From contig NZ_BMMZ01000011.1 in the NCBI RefSeq assembly GCF_014646195.1, positions 62,001-126,000 on the forward strand: a stretch of 64,000 bases of DNA, in the 5' to 3' direction. Both the position numbers and the translations under genes were made by a program. Source of the stretch: Microlunatus endophyticus (GTDB lineage: Bacteria > Actinomycetota > Actinomycetes > Propionibacteriales > Propionibacteriaceae). Positions within the stretch are counted from its first letter, which is position 1; the number at the start of each line of letters is the position of its first letter. A model generated the notes under the pieces. The model was given only the letters and a program-made list of their open reading frames with translations, made no database searches and was not told the DNA's origin. Positions 1 to 7,401 of the stretch are shown piece after piece.

Positions 1-705
1 GGACTGGACACGGCGGTCGCCCTGGTCGCCGAATCCGGCCTGCGGATCTCGAGCCTGTGCCGGGGCGGCTTCTTCACCGCGCTCGAAGGTGCCGAGCGTG
101 CTGCGGCGCTGGACGACAACCGGCGCGCGCTGGACGAGGCGCACCGGCTCGGCACCGACACCCTGGTACTGGTCTGTGGCGGACTGCCGGCCGGCTCCCG
201 TGATCTCGCTGGTGCCCGGCGGCGGGTCGGCGACGCCCTGGCAGCCCTGGTACCGGACGCGCTCGCGGCCGGCGTCCGGCTGGCTCTGGAACCGCTGCAT
301 CCCATGTATGCCGCGGATCGCGCCGTGATCAACACACTTGGTCAGGCCCTTGACATCGCCGAACAGTTCCCTGTCCAGGCGGTCGGTGTCGTGGTCGACA
401 CCTTCCACCTGTGGTGGGATCCCGACCTGCTCGCGCAGATCGCCCGGGCGGGCAGCGATCGGATCACCAGCTACCAGATCTGTGACTGGATCACTCCGAT
501 GCCGGCCGACAACCTGCTGGCGCGCGGTGTGCCGGGAGACGGGCACATCGACTTCGCACCCCTGACCCGCGCGGTCGCCGCCACCGGCTATGCCGGCGAT
601 ATCGAGTGCGAGATCTTCAACGCCGACGTCTGGAACACCCCCTACGCCGAGGTGGCTGCGCTGGTCGCCGAGCGCTATCACCAGTTGGTGGAGCCGCACC
701 TCTGA
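1..705 (+). CDS. Sugar phosphate isomerase/epimerase family protein (5' truncated by window edge)
   Basis: The reading frame is open from base 1 to the stop at 703-705, giving 234 visible residues; the start lies outside the window. The protein looks like a xylose-isomerase-like TIM barrel (AP endonuclease family 2 fold). Family-like segments are LALEPLHP (a metal-ligand glutamate strand), VVVDTFHLWWDP (an aspartate/histidine metal-binding strand), GDGHIDF and IECEIFN near the C-terminus. Such enzymes usually isomerise or epimerise sugars or hydroxypyruvate-like substrates with a divalent metal. The substrate cannot be read from the sequence and the N-terminal strands are missing. No operon partner is visible downstream: a 127-bp gap separates it from the ABC genes. 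Confidence 0.8.
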   Translation, partial: GLDTAVALVAESGLRISSLCRGGFFTALEGAERAAALDDNRRALDEAHRLGTDTLVLVCGGLPAGSRDLAGARRRVGDALAALVPDALAAGVRLALEPLHPMYAADRAVINTLGQALDIAEQFPVQAVGVVVDTFHLWWDPDLLAQIARAGSDRITSYQICDWITPMPADNLLARGVPGDGHIDFAPLTRAVAATGYAGDIECEIFNADVWNTPYAEVAALVAERYHQLVEPHL

Positions 706-832
706 GCGAACCGCGGCTGGGAAGAGCGGCCAGCCGCCGGGGCTCCTTGTGAATCCGATCACGAATGCCTTCCGGTATCGGTCGATAGCTGCCAGGATCT
801 CCGGCATGGCCGGCGCGGGTGCCCGGTAACGG

Positions 833-2608
833 ATGCCATCGATGGCACCCGTCCGCCCGCCGGACCCCAGAGCCGAGACCTGGCGCCCGCCGGCGGCTGC
901 TGATCTGGGCAGTCCGCTGCGCTTCCTCCTCTGGCTGACGCGATCCCAGGGCCGCCGCGTCGCCCAGGGGACCGTGCTCGGCATCGCCTGGACGGTCGGT
1001 CTTACCGTGCCGCCGTGGGTGCTGTCCCGCGCCATCGATCAAGGGTTCGTCGTCGGTGACACCGCCGCCCTGGTTCGGTGGGCGATGGTGCTGCTGGCCG
1101 TCGGGGTACTGAACGCGCTGTTGGGGATCGGCCGGCATCGGACGATGACCAAGGTCAGAATGGACGCGTCCTTCCGGTCCGTCCGGGCCACGGTGGCGCA
1201 CACGTCCCGGCTGGGTGCCTCGTTGGCGCAGCGGGTGAGCACCGGCGAGGTGGTGACCGTCGGCATCAGCGACGTGGCGACGGTTGCGCAGGCGTTGACG
1301 GTCACCGGTCCTGGCATCGGCGCAGTGGTCGGCTACATCGTCGTGGCGATCGTGCTCTTCGGCATCTCACCGTTGCTGGCGGTGGTCGTCCTGGCCGGGG
1401 TTCCGTTGCTGGCGGTCGTTGTCGGCCCACTGCTGCAACGCATGATGATCAGCGCGGGCGCCTACCGTGTGCATCAGGGGCAGCTGACGATGCGCCTGGT
1501 CGACATCCTGGCCGGACTTCGGGTGCTCAACGGGCTCGGCGGAAAGACGTTCGTCGCCGACCGGTTCGAGCAGCAGTCGCAAGGACTTGCCCGGCGCGGC
1601 TACCGGGTCGCCGGCCCCGCCAGCTGGGTGGGAGCCCTGGGGACCGGGCTTCCGGCGCTGTTCGTCGCCGTCGTGGTGTGGCTGTCGGCACGGATGGCTG
1701 CCCGCCAGACGATCAGCGTCGGCGACGTCGTCGCCGTCTACGGTTACGTCGCAATGCTGGTGGTCCCGGTGGCCCAGTTCATCGAGGGCGGCGCCGACAT
1801 CGCACGAGCCAGGGTCGCCGGCCGGCGGATCATCGACCTGCTCCGGCTGCCGGTCGCCGAGGACCGACCTGACCCGCTGCCGCTCCCGGCCGGCGGTGGC
1901 CCGCTGGCCGATCGAGCTTCCGGCGTGGTCATCCGCCCGGGTCTGCTGACCGCGCTGATCGCCGGCCCGCCTTCGGACGCGGTTGCGGTGATCGAGCGGC
2001 TCGGCCGACCGGCAGCCGGTACGGGGGTCACCTGGGCCGGAGTGCCGGTCGCCGACGCCGACCGGGTGACCTTCCGTAGCCGGTTGGTCCTCGCGGACCA
2101 CGACGCTGCCGTGTTCGGCGGCACCGTCCGCGAGATCATCGCCGGCCGGCTCGACCCGGATGACGACCGGATCCGTACCGCGCTGGCGGTCGCCGTTGCC
2201 GAGGACATCGTCGACGCGTTGCCCGGCGGTCTCGACGGGACCATCGCCGCCGGCGGAAGCGATCTGTCCGGCGGCCAGCGACAACGGATCCGGCTGGCCC
2301 GCGCCGTCTACGCCGCAGCCGACGTGCTGCTCGCCGTCGATCCGACGTCCGCGGTCGACGCGAACACCGAAGCGGCCATGATCAGCAGGCTCCGCGAGGC
2401 CAGGCAGGGCATGACGACGGTGGTCACCACGACATCTCCGCTGGTGCTCGATCACGCTGACGAGGTCATCGTGCTGGTCGGCGGCGGGGTCTCGTTCGTG
2501 GGTGCACATGCCGAATTGCTGCACCGGGACCCCGGTTACCGCGAGCTGGTGTCGCGCGCCCAGGGCAGCGTCGGGGGTACGGCGATGAGTCGGGGGTACG
2601 GGCGATGA
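833..2608 (+). CDS. Heterodimeric ABC exporter subunit with degenerate ATPase domain (TMD-NBD, partner A)
   Basis: A 591-residue exporter half-transporter with six predicted membrane segments in about the first 320 residues and a C-terminal nucleotide-binding domain. The NBD keeps an intact signature motif, LSGGQRQRIRLARA (about residues 478-491). The P-loop position (about 375-387) reads LIAGPPSDAVAV with no GK[ST]. The Walker B aspartate is followed by proline (VDPTSAVD, about 502-509) instead of the catalytic glutamate. The Q-loop glutamine and switch histidine are also not recognisable, and the N-terminal part of the NBD (A-loop region) is shortened. It should pair with the next gene, whose start overlaps its stop by 4 nt. 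The start at 833 is uncertain; ATG 842 is possible and neither has a clear ribosome-binding site. The substrate is unknown. Confidence 0.88.
   Translation: MPSMAPVRPPDPRAETWRPPAAADLGSPLRFLLWLTRSQGRRVAQGTVLGIAWTVGLTVPPWVLSRAIDQGFVVGDTAALVRWAMVLLAVGVLNALLGIGRHRTMTKVRMDASFRSVRATVAHTSRLGASLAQRVSTGEVVTVGISDVATVAQALTVTGPGIGAVVGYIVVAIVLFGISPLLAVVVLAGVPLLAVVVGPLLQRMMISAGAYRVHQGQLTMRLVDILAGLRVLNGLGGKTFVADRFEQQSQGLARRGYRVAGPASWVGALGTGLPALFVAVVVWLSARMAARQTISVGDVVAVYGYVAMLVVPVAQFIEGGADIARARVAGRRIIDLLRLPVAEDRPDPLPLPAGGGPLADRASGVVIRPGLLTALIAGPPSDAVAVIERLGRPAAGTGVTWAGVPVADADRVTFRSRLVLADHDAAVFGGTVREIIAGRLDPDDDRIRTALAVAVAEDIVDALPGGLDGTIAAGGSDLSGGQRQRIRLARAVYAAADVLLAVDPTSAVDANTEAAMISRLREARQGMTTVVTTTSPLVLDHADEVIVLVGGGVSFVGAHAELLHRDPGYRELVSRAQGSVGGTAMSRGYGR
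834..847. promoter_or_regulatory. 14-bp perfect palindrome over the start of the ABC exporter gene
   Basis: TGCCATCGATGGCA is a perfect inverted repeat that begins inside the first start codon (ATG at 833) and contains the alternative ATG at 842. Beyond a single mismatch on each side, GG/CC pairs extend it to about 20 bp. It could be a dimeric repressor operator or a start-sequestering RNA hairpin. No adjacent regulator gene is present, so the role is inference. Confidence 0.45.
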
Positions 2609-4386
2609 GGAGCGTCACGGCTGGCCAACTGCCGGTTGCCGGTCCGCGCGAGATTCGTGCGGCCGGCGTAGATGATCTTGGTGCCGAGCGCCCCGCGGTG
2701 ATCGTCGTCGTCCTGATCAACGGGCTGGCCGCCGCCGCAGGGCTGGTGGCTCCCTGGCTCCTGGGCCGCATCATCGACACCATCCAGGCCGGTTCCTCCG
2801 GCGCCCTACCCGTCATCGACCGGCTGGCTTTCGCCGCGCTGGTCGTCACAGCCGTCCAGATCGTGCTGACCTGGTGGGCACTCACCAGCGGCTACCGGCT
2901 CGGGGAACGCGCCGCGGCCCGAGTCCGTGAGCGTCTGCTCCGGCGGACCCTGGCGCTGCCACCGCGGATGGCCGATCAGCTGCCGGCGGGCGACCTGATC
3001 TCCCGCGGGAGCACCGACACAGCACTGGTTGCGGCGGCCCTGCGCTCGGCCCTGCCGGAGGTGCTGGTGGCGGTCCTGCACGCTGTGTTCCTGATCGGCG
3101 CAGCCCTGGTGCTCGACCTGCGACTCGGGCTGTGCGGCCTGGCCGGCCTGATCGGGGTCGCGGTCGCTGTGCGCTGGTACCGGAGAGGGGCCGGTCCGGC
3201 CTATCTCGCGGTGGCGGCCACCGGGGCCGAGATCGCCGACGTCGTCACCAACACGGCCACGGGTGCTCGGACGGTGGAACTGCTAGGTCTGGAAGCTCGC
3301 CGGACCGAGGCGTCGGAATCCGCCATCGGACTGGCCCGGTCCGCTCGGCTGCGGGCGTTGCGGCTGCGGACCGTGCTCTTCCCGGCGGCGGAGATCTCGC
3401 TCGTGCTGCCGGTGGTCGCTGTATTGCTGGTCGGTGGCCTGCTGTACGCAGACGGTCTGGTCAGCCTCGGCATCGTGGTGACTGCAACGGCATACCTGCG
3501 CCAGCTCAGTGGGCCCCTGGACACGCTGATGCTCTGGATCGAGCAACTCCAGGGGGCCGGTGCCTCGTACGCCCGGGTGGAGGGGCTGGCCGGCATCCAC
3601 GACACCCCCGGCACCGCGTCTGTGCCTACCGTTCCGGATCCGAGGACCGGGACCGGCGGCGACCGGCTCCGGGTGGCCGACGCGTACTTCAGCTACACCG
3701 GCGAGCGGGATGTGCTGCGGGGCATCGACCTGCAGGTCAGGTCCGGCGAACGGCTGGCGATCGTCGGCGCCTCCGGGGCGGGAAAGTCAACCCTGGCAAG
3801 GCTTCTCGCCGGTCTGGACCGGCCGCGGGCCGGCTCGGTGACGATCTCCGGTGTGCCGGTCGCCGACCTGTCGCCGGAGCAGTTGCGGGCACATGTCGTG
3901 CTGATCACCCAGGACCATCACGTCTTCCGCGAGACCGTACGGGACAACCTGCTGATCGCCAGGCCGGACGCGACCGATGCGGAGTTGATCGCCGCACTGG
4001 CCGTCGTCGGAGCAACCTGGGCGACCGACCTGCGCCGCGGTCGGGACACCGAGATCGGCACCGAGCTGATCCTCGATGGGGCCCGGGCCCAACAGCTGTC
4101 GTTGGCGCGCGTCCTCGTCGCCGATCCCCATACCGTGATCCTCGACGAGGCGACCTCCGCACTCGATCCGCGGACCGCGCGACAAACGGAGCAATCCCTG
4201 GCGGGCGTATTGCACGGCCGCACCGTGATAGCGATCGCGCACCGGCTGCAGACCGCCCACGACGCCGATCGGATCGCGGTGATGGATGCGGGTCGACTCG
4301 TCGAACTCGGCACCCACGAAGAGCTCGTCCGCGCCGGCGGAACCTACGGCAGGCTCTGGCGGACCTGGCAGGGGAATGCCGGATAG
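2605..4386 (+). CDS. Heterodimeric ABC exporter subunit with catalytic ATPase domain (TMD-NBD, partner B)
   Basis: A 593-residue half-transporter with an N-terminal six-helix membrane domain and a C-terminal NBD. The Walker A motif GASGAGKST (about 388-396), Q-loop (LITQD), Walker B with catalytic glutamate (VILDEATSALD, E about 515) and switch histidine (IAHRL, H about 546) are all intact. The signature motif is lost: LDGARAQQLSLARV replaces LSGGQ (about 490). Combined with partner A's intact signature, one composite ATP site would be complete and the other would lack nearly everything. Translation is coupled to partner A through an ATGA overlap. The gene ends 8 bp from the convergent prenyl synthase gene. 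Substrate unknown; the fold suggests export of a lipid, peptide or drug-like molecule. Confidence 0.9.
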   Translation: MRSVTAGQLPVAGPREIRAAGVDDLGAERPAVIVVVLINGLAAAAGLVAPWLLGRIIDTIQAGSSGALPVIDRLAFAALVVTAVQIVLTWWALTSGYRLGERAAARVRERLLRRTLALPPRMADQLPAGDLISRGSTDTALVAAALRSALPEVLVAVLHAVFLIGAALVLDLRLGLCGLAGLIGVAVAVRWYRRGAGPAYLAVAATGAEIADVVTNTATGARTVELLGLEARRTEASESAIGLARSARLRALRLRTVLFPAAEISLVLPVVAVLLVGGLLYADGLVSLGIVVTATAYLRQLSGPLDTLMLWIEQLQGAGASYARVEGLAGIHDTPGTASVPTVPDPRTGTGGDRLRVADAYFSYTGERDVLRGIDLQVRSGERLAIVGASGAGKSTLARLLAGLDRPRAGSVTISGVPVADLSPEQLRAHVVLITQDHHVFRETVRDNLLIARPDATDAELIAALAVVGATWATDLRRGRDTEIGTELILDGARAQQLSLARVLVADPHTVILDEATSALDPRTARQTEQSLAGVLHGRTVIAIAHRLQTAHDADRIAVMDAGRLVELGTHEELVRAGGTYGRLWRTWQGNAG

Positions 4387-4393
4387 CCGGAGA

Positions 4394-5548
4394 TCAGAAC
4401 TCCCGCCGTACGGCTGCGGCGGCGAGCGCAGTCAGCGCGGTCCGGCCGGCATCGGTGACCGGGCTGGCATCCAACGCCTGCAGCGCCACCTGATGATCAT
4501 GGTCGATCATCTTCTCCACAGCCTCCCGGGCACCCGAGGCGATGATCACCTGCTGCAACTCGGCGATCCCGTCGGCATCAAGATCAGGATTGCCGACCTG
4601 GGTCTCCAGCAGCTTGCGGCCGACCGGATCGGCGCCGGCGATCGCCTGCGCGACCAGCACCGTACGCTTGCCTTCCCGAAGATCATCTCCGGTCGGCTTG
4701 CCGGTCAGCTGACTGTCTCCGAAGACCCCCAGCAGGTCGTCGCGATACTGGAAAGCCCGGCCGATCGGAGAACCGAAGGCGCCCAGCCCTTGCTGGAGTT
4801 GATCATCGGCCCCACCGAGGGCGGCGCCGAACTGCAGCGGACGCCGTACGGTGTAGCGGGCGGACTTGTATTCGACCACCCGGCTGGCCTCGTCCAGTGC
4901 ACGCTCCAGACGGCGTTGATCATCAGCGCTCTGGTCGGAGCCGCTGTCGGTGGGCAGATAGCTGAAGCGGTCGCGAGCCTGCGACACGACATCCAGGAAC
5001 TGCCCGGCGGTCACCTCGGTCCGCATCTCCTCCACGACCGGCAGGGCCCGGCCCAGCACCTGCATCCCCAGCCCGGACTCGTGCAGCATCTGCATCGACC
5101 AGATCAGCAGCAGGTCTCCCAGCAGGATCGCCCCGGAGCGCCCGAAGGCCACCGGATCGCCGAGGAAGCCCAGGTCGGCGTGCAGCTGCTCGAACTGCCG
5201 GTGGGCGGCCGGCCGGCCGCGCCGCAGATCGGATGCGTCCATCACGTCGTCATGCACCAGCGCACTGGCGTGCAGCAGGTCGAGACTGGCCGCCGCGCGC
5301 ACCAGCCGGCCCCGCAGGTCGACATCCGGGTCTCCCGCCGCGGCCACGTATCCCCAGTAGCAGAACGCGGGCCGCAGCCGCTTGCCGCCGGCGGCAAGAC
5401 TCCGGGCGATCCGCAGCAGTGGTTCGGTCTCGGCGCCCATCCGGGTCAGGATGGCCGACTGCCGGTCCAGGAAGTCCGAGATCGACTCGCCGACCGCATC
5501 GGTGAACTGCGGGCTGAGTGGTGTCGAGGGGTCCGGCGGGAACGTCAC
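4394..5548 (-). CDS. Polyprenyl (geranylgeranyl/farnesyl-type) diphosphate synthase
   Basis: An all-alpha trans-isoprenyl diphosphate synthase of about 384 residues that condenses IPP with allylic diphosphates. The first aspartate-rich motif is HDDVMD in a LLHASALVHDDVMD context, with the downstream arginines (DLRRGRPAAH). The second motif is YRDDLLGVFGD, followed by KPTGDDLREGKRT. The GGKRLRP IPP-binding motif is also present. I chose the GTG at 5548 because a TACGCT hexamer ends 6 nt upstream, the spacing of a leaderless start. An upstream GTG at 5611 would add 21 residues without family-like sequence. The product chain length cannot be deduced. The gene may supply prenyl chains for menaquinone, carotenoid or cell-wall lipid carriers. 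Confidence 0.88.
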   Translation of the reverse strand: MTFPPDPSTPLSPQFTDAVGESISDFLDRQSAILTRMGAETEPLLRIARSLAAGGKRLRPAFCYWGYVAAAGDPDVDLRGRLVRAAASLDLLHASALVHDDVMDASDLRRGRPAAHRQFEQLHADLGFLGDPVAFGRSGAILLGDLLLIWSMQMLHESGLGMQVLGRALPVVEEMRTEVTAGQFLDVVSQARDRFSYLPTDSGSDQSADDQRRLERALDEASRVVEYKSARYTVRRPLQFGAALGGADDQLQQGLGAFGSPIGRAFQYRDDLLGVFGDSQLTGKPTGDDLREGKRTVLVAQAIAGADPVGRKLLETQVGNPDLDADGIAELQQVIIASGAREAVEKMIDHDHQVALQALDASPVTDAGRTALTALAAAAVRREF

Positions 5549-5554
5549 GAAGCC

Positions 5555-5604
5555 AGCGTACGGCGTGACGAGCCGTATCCGGCGGCCACTACTACGAATC
5601 GTAG
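5555..5604 (-). promoter_or_regulatory. Candidate leaderless promoter and palindromic site upstream of the prenyl synthase gene
   Basis: On the minus strand a TACGCT hexamer (5555-5560) lies 6 nt before the GTG at 5548. About 30 bp further upstream there is a 13-bp inverted repeat, CTACGA-A-TCGTAG (5592-5604), in the 88-bp gap after the rimK-like gene. The placement near -40/-50 would suit an activator or repressor site. No transcription data; both assignments are inference. Confidence 0.3.
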
Positions 5605-5636
5605 GATTCACCGGGTGGAGATCTCCGCCATAGCGC

Positions 5637-6830
5637 TCATTCCGGCGCGGGCAGCGGCTGCTTCGGCAACCGCTTGACCCGCGGCCGCCGCCGCGGCCGG
5701 GCCGGTATCAGCGACCGCATCTCCTCGAGTTTCCCGAAGCACAGCAGCCGGTCGTCGGCCTCCAGGACATGGTACGGCAGTGGGTTGGGGATCACCGTCG
5801 CGCCCCGGTGCAGGGTGAGGACGGCGATATCGCGCTCGCGCAGCCCTGAATCGCCGAGCGGCTTGCCGATCAGGTTCGCGTCGCCGTGCACCACCAATTC
5901 GGCGACCCCGTAGCCGGTGGACACCGACAGCCGTTCGCGGACATCGATCTGGGGGAAGGCGACCTGGTTGGCGATGTAGTCGATCACGGCACCGGCGACA
6001 TCGAGTTTGGTCGCGGTCTCGATGCCCTCCAGCCCGGGGGATGAGTTGACCTCCATCACCAGCGGGCCGTCGTCGCTCTCCAGCATGTCGACGCCGGCGA
6101 TCTTGAGGCCCATGATCTGCGCGGACCGGACGGCCGCGTGCTCGTATTCGGTGTCCAGCTCGACGCGCTCGACACCGCCGCCGCGATGCACGTTGGAGCG
6201 GAACTCGTCGCCGTTGGCGATCCGGCGCATCGCCGCGACCACCCGGTCGCCGATCACGAGCGCGCGGATGTCGCGGCCCTTGGACTCCTTGATGAATTTC
6301 TGGATCAGCACATTCTGCCGAGTGGACTGGAGCGTCTCGATGATCGCCTCGGCGACCTTGATCTCCGGCGCCAGGATCACTCCGATGCCCTGGGTGCCCT
6401 CCAGCAGCTTGAGCACCACCGGTGCACCCCCGACCCTCTCGATCGCCGGGATCACGTCGGCGCGGTCCCGGACGAAAGCGGTCGGCGGCATGGCGATCCC
6501 GTGGCGGGACAGGATCTGGTTGGCCCGCAGCTTGTCGCGGCTGTTGGCGATCCCGGCGGCGGTGTTCGGCGTGTAGACGTCCATCTGCTCGAACTGCCGC
6601 ACCACGGCGGTGCCGTAATAGGTGATCGAATTGCCGATCCGCGGGATGATCGCGTCGTATTCGCTCAGCCGGCGGCCGCGGTACTGCAGATCCGGTTCGG
6701 CCCCGGACAGGTCGATCGCGAACCGCATGCTGTCCAGCACCCGGACCTCGTGGCCGCGGTCGATGGTCGCGGCCCGCAGCCGCTGGGTGCTGTAGCTGCG
6801 AGGCGCGCGCGACAGGATGGCGATCTTCAC
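5637..6830 (-). CDS. RimK-family alpha-L-glutamate ligase with C-terminal RCK_C (TrkA-C) domain
   Basis: An ATP-grasp ligase of 397 residues starting at a GTG. The N-terminus (MKIAILSRAPRSYSTQRL) and central ATP-grasp region (PVVLKLLEGTQGIGVILA; IQKFIKESKGRDIRALVIGD; DMLESDDGPLVMEVNSSPGLEG) match RimK, which adds glutamate residues to protein C-termini (ribosomal protein S6 in Escherichia coli) or makes related amino acid conjugates. About 80 extra C-terminal residues (VVHGDANLIGKPLGDSGLRE ... VLEADDRLLCFGKLEEM) look like the RCK_C ligand-binding domain of potassium channel regulators, followed by a short basic tail. The fusion suggests allosteric control. A RimB-like protease gene is divergent, 46 bp away. 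The substrate in actinobacteria is not established. Confidence 0.87.
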   Translation of the reverse strand: MKIAILSRAPRSYSTQRLRAATIDRGHEVRVLDSMRFAIDLSGAEPDLQYRGRRLSEYDAIIPRIGNSITYYGTAVVRQFEQMDVYTPNTAAGIANSRDKLRANQILSRHGIAMPPTAFVRDRADVIPAIERVGGAPVVLKLLEGTQGIGVILAPEIKVAEAIIETLQSTRQNVLIQKFIKESKGRDIRALVIGDRVVAAMRRIANGDEFRSNVHRGGGVERVELDTEYEHAAVRSAQIMGLKIAGVDMLESDDGPLVMEVNSSPGLEGIETATKLDVAGAVIDYIANQVAFPQIDVRERLSVSTGYGVAELVVHGDANLIGKPLGDSGLRERDIAVLTLHRGATVIPNPLPYHVLEADDRLLCFGKLEEMRSLIPARPRRRPRVKRLPKQPLPAPE

Positions 6831-6876
6831 AAGTCAATCCTGGTCGATCCTGGTCCGATCCTGTTGGATGGTGGGC

Positions 6877-7377
6877 GTGACAGGCACGCCGACCTCAGGG
6901 CCGACCCCCGATCTGCCGCCTCGCATCGTGGGCTGGCGGGAGTGGGTCGGTCTGCCGGGACTCGGGGTCGAGTGGCTCAAGGCCAAGATCGACACCGGCG
7001 CGCACACCTCGTCACTGCACGCCTTCGGGATCGAGGAATTCGACCGGGACGGGCAACCCTGGGTGCGCTTCGAGATCCATCCGCTGCAGCGCAGCTCCCG
7101 TGATGCCGTGCTGGTCGAGCTCCCGGTCCAGGACCGGCGCCGGGTGCGCAGCTCCAACGGCGTCGCACAGGAACGATTCGTTGTGCTGCTGGAGATCCGG
7201 TTGCTGGACCAGGTGATCACCGCCGAGGTGACCCTGACCCGCCGGGATTCGATGGGCCATCGGATGCTGATCGGACGACAGGCCCTCGCCCAGGGCTTCA
7301 TGGTCGACTCCGCATCCTCTTATCTCGGCGGCAGGCCGCGGCGCCGGATCCGTGCCCGGCATGCGGAAACCGACTAG
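6877..7377 (+). CDS. RimB-like retropepsin-type protease (annotated in databases as 'ATP-dependent zinc protease')
   Basis: A 166-residue protein with the motif KAKIDTGAHTSSLHAF, the D-T-G-A active-site signature of the RimB/DUF785-type retropepsin-like family, then GRQAL near the C-terminus. In Pseudomonas, RimB is encoded with RimK and affects RimK-dependent modification. Here it is divergent from the RimK-RCK_C gene. I chose GTG 6877 because a TTGGAT hexamer lies 7 nt upstream. ATG 6868 and GTG 6871 are in frame and equally possible. Despite the common database name there is no visible zinc or ATP motif. Partnership with the neighbour is inferred from context and family knowledge. Confidence 0.8.
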   Translation: MTGTPTSGPTPDLPPRIVGWREWVGLPGLGVEWLKAKIDTGAHTSSLHAFGIEEFDRDGQPWVRFEIHPLQRSSRDAVLVELPVQDRRRVRSSNGVAQERFVVLLEIRLLDQVITAEVTLTRRDSMGHRMLIGRQALAQGFMVDSASSYLGGRPRRRIRARHAETD

Positions 7378-7401
7378 CGCGCTCCGACGAAGAGGGATCG
7401 C

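Noticed and set aside
1930..2000. Frameshift as the cause of the missing Walker A in the first ABC subunit
   Set aside because: No other frame in this stretch encodes a GK[ST] loop, and the frame continues cleanly to an intact signature motif.
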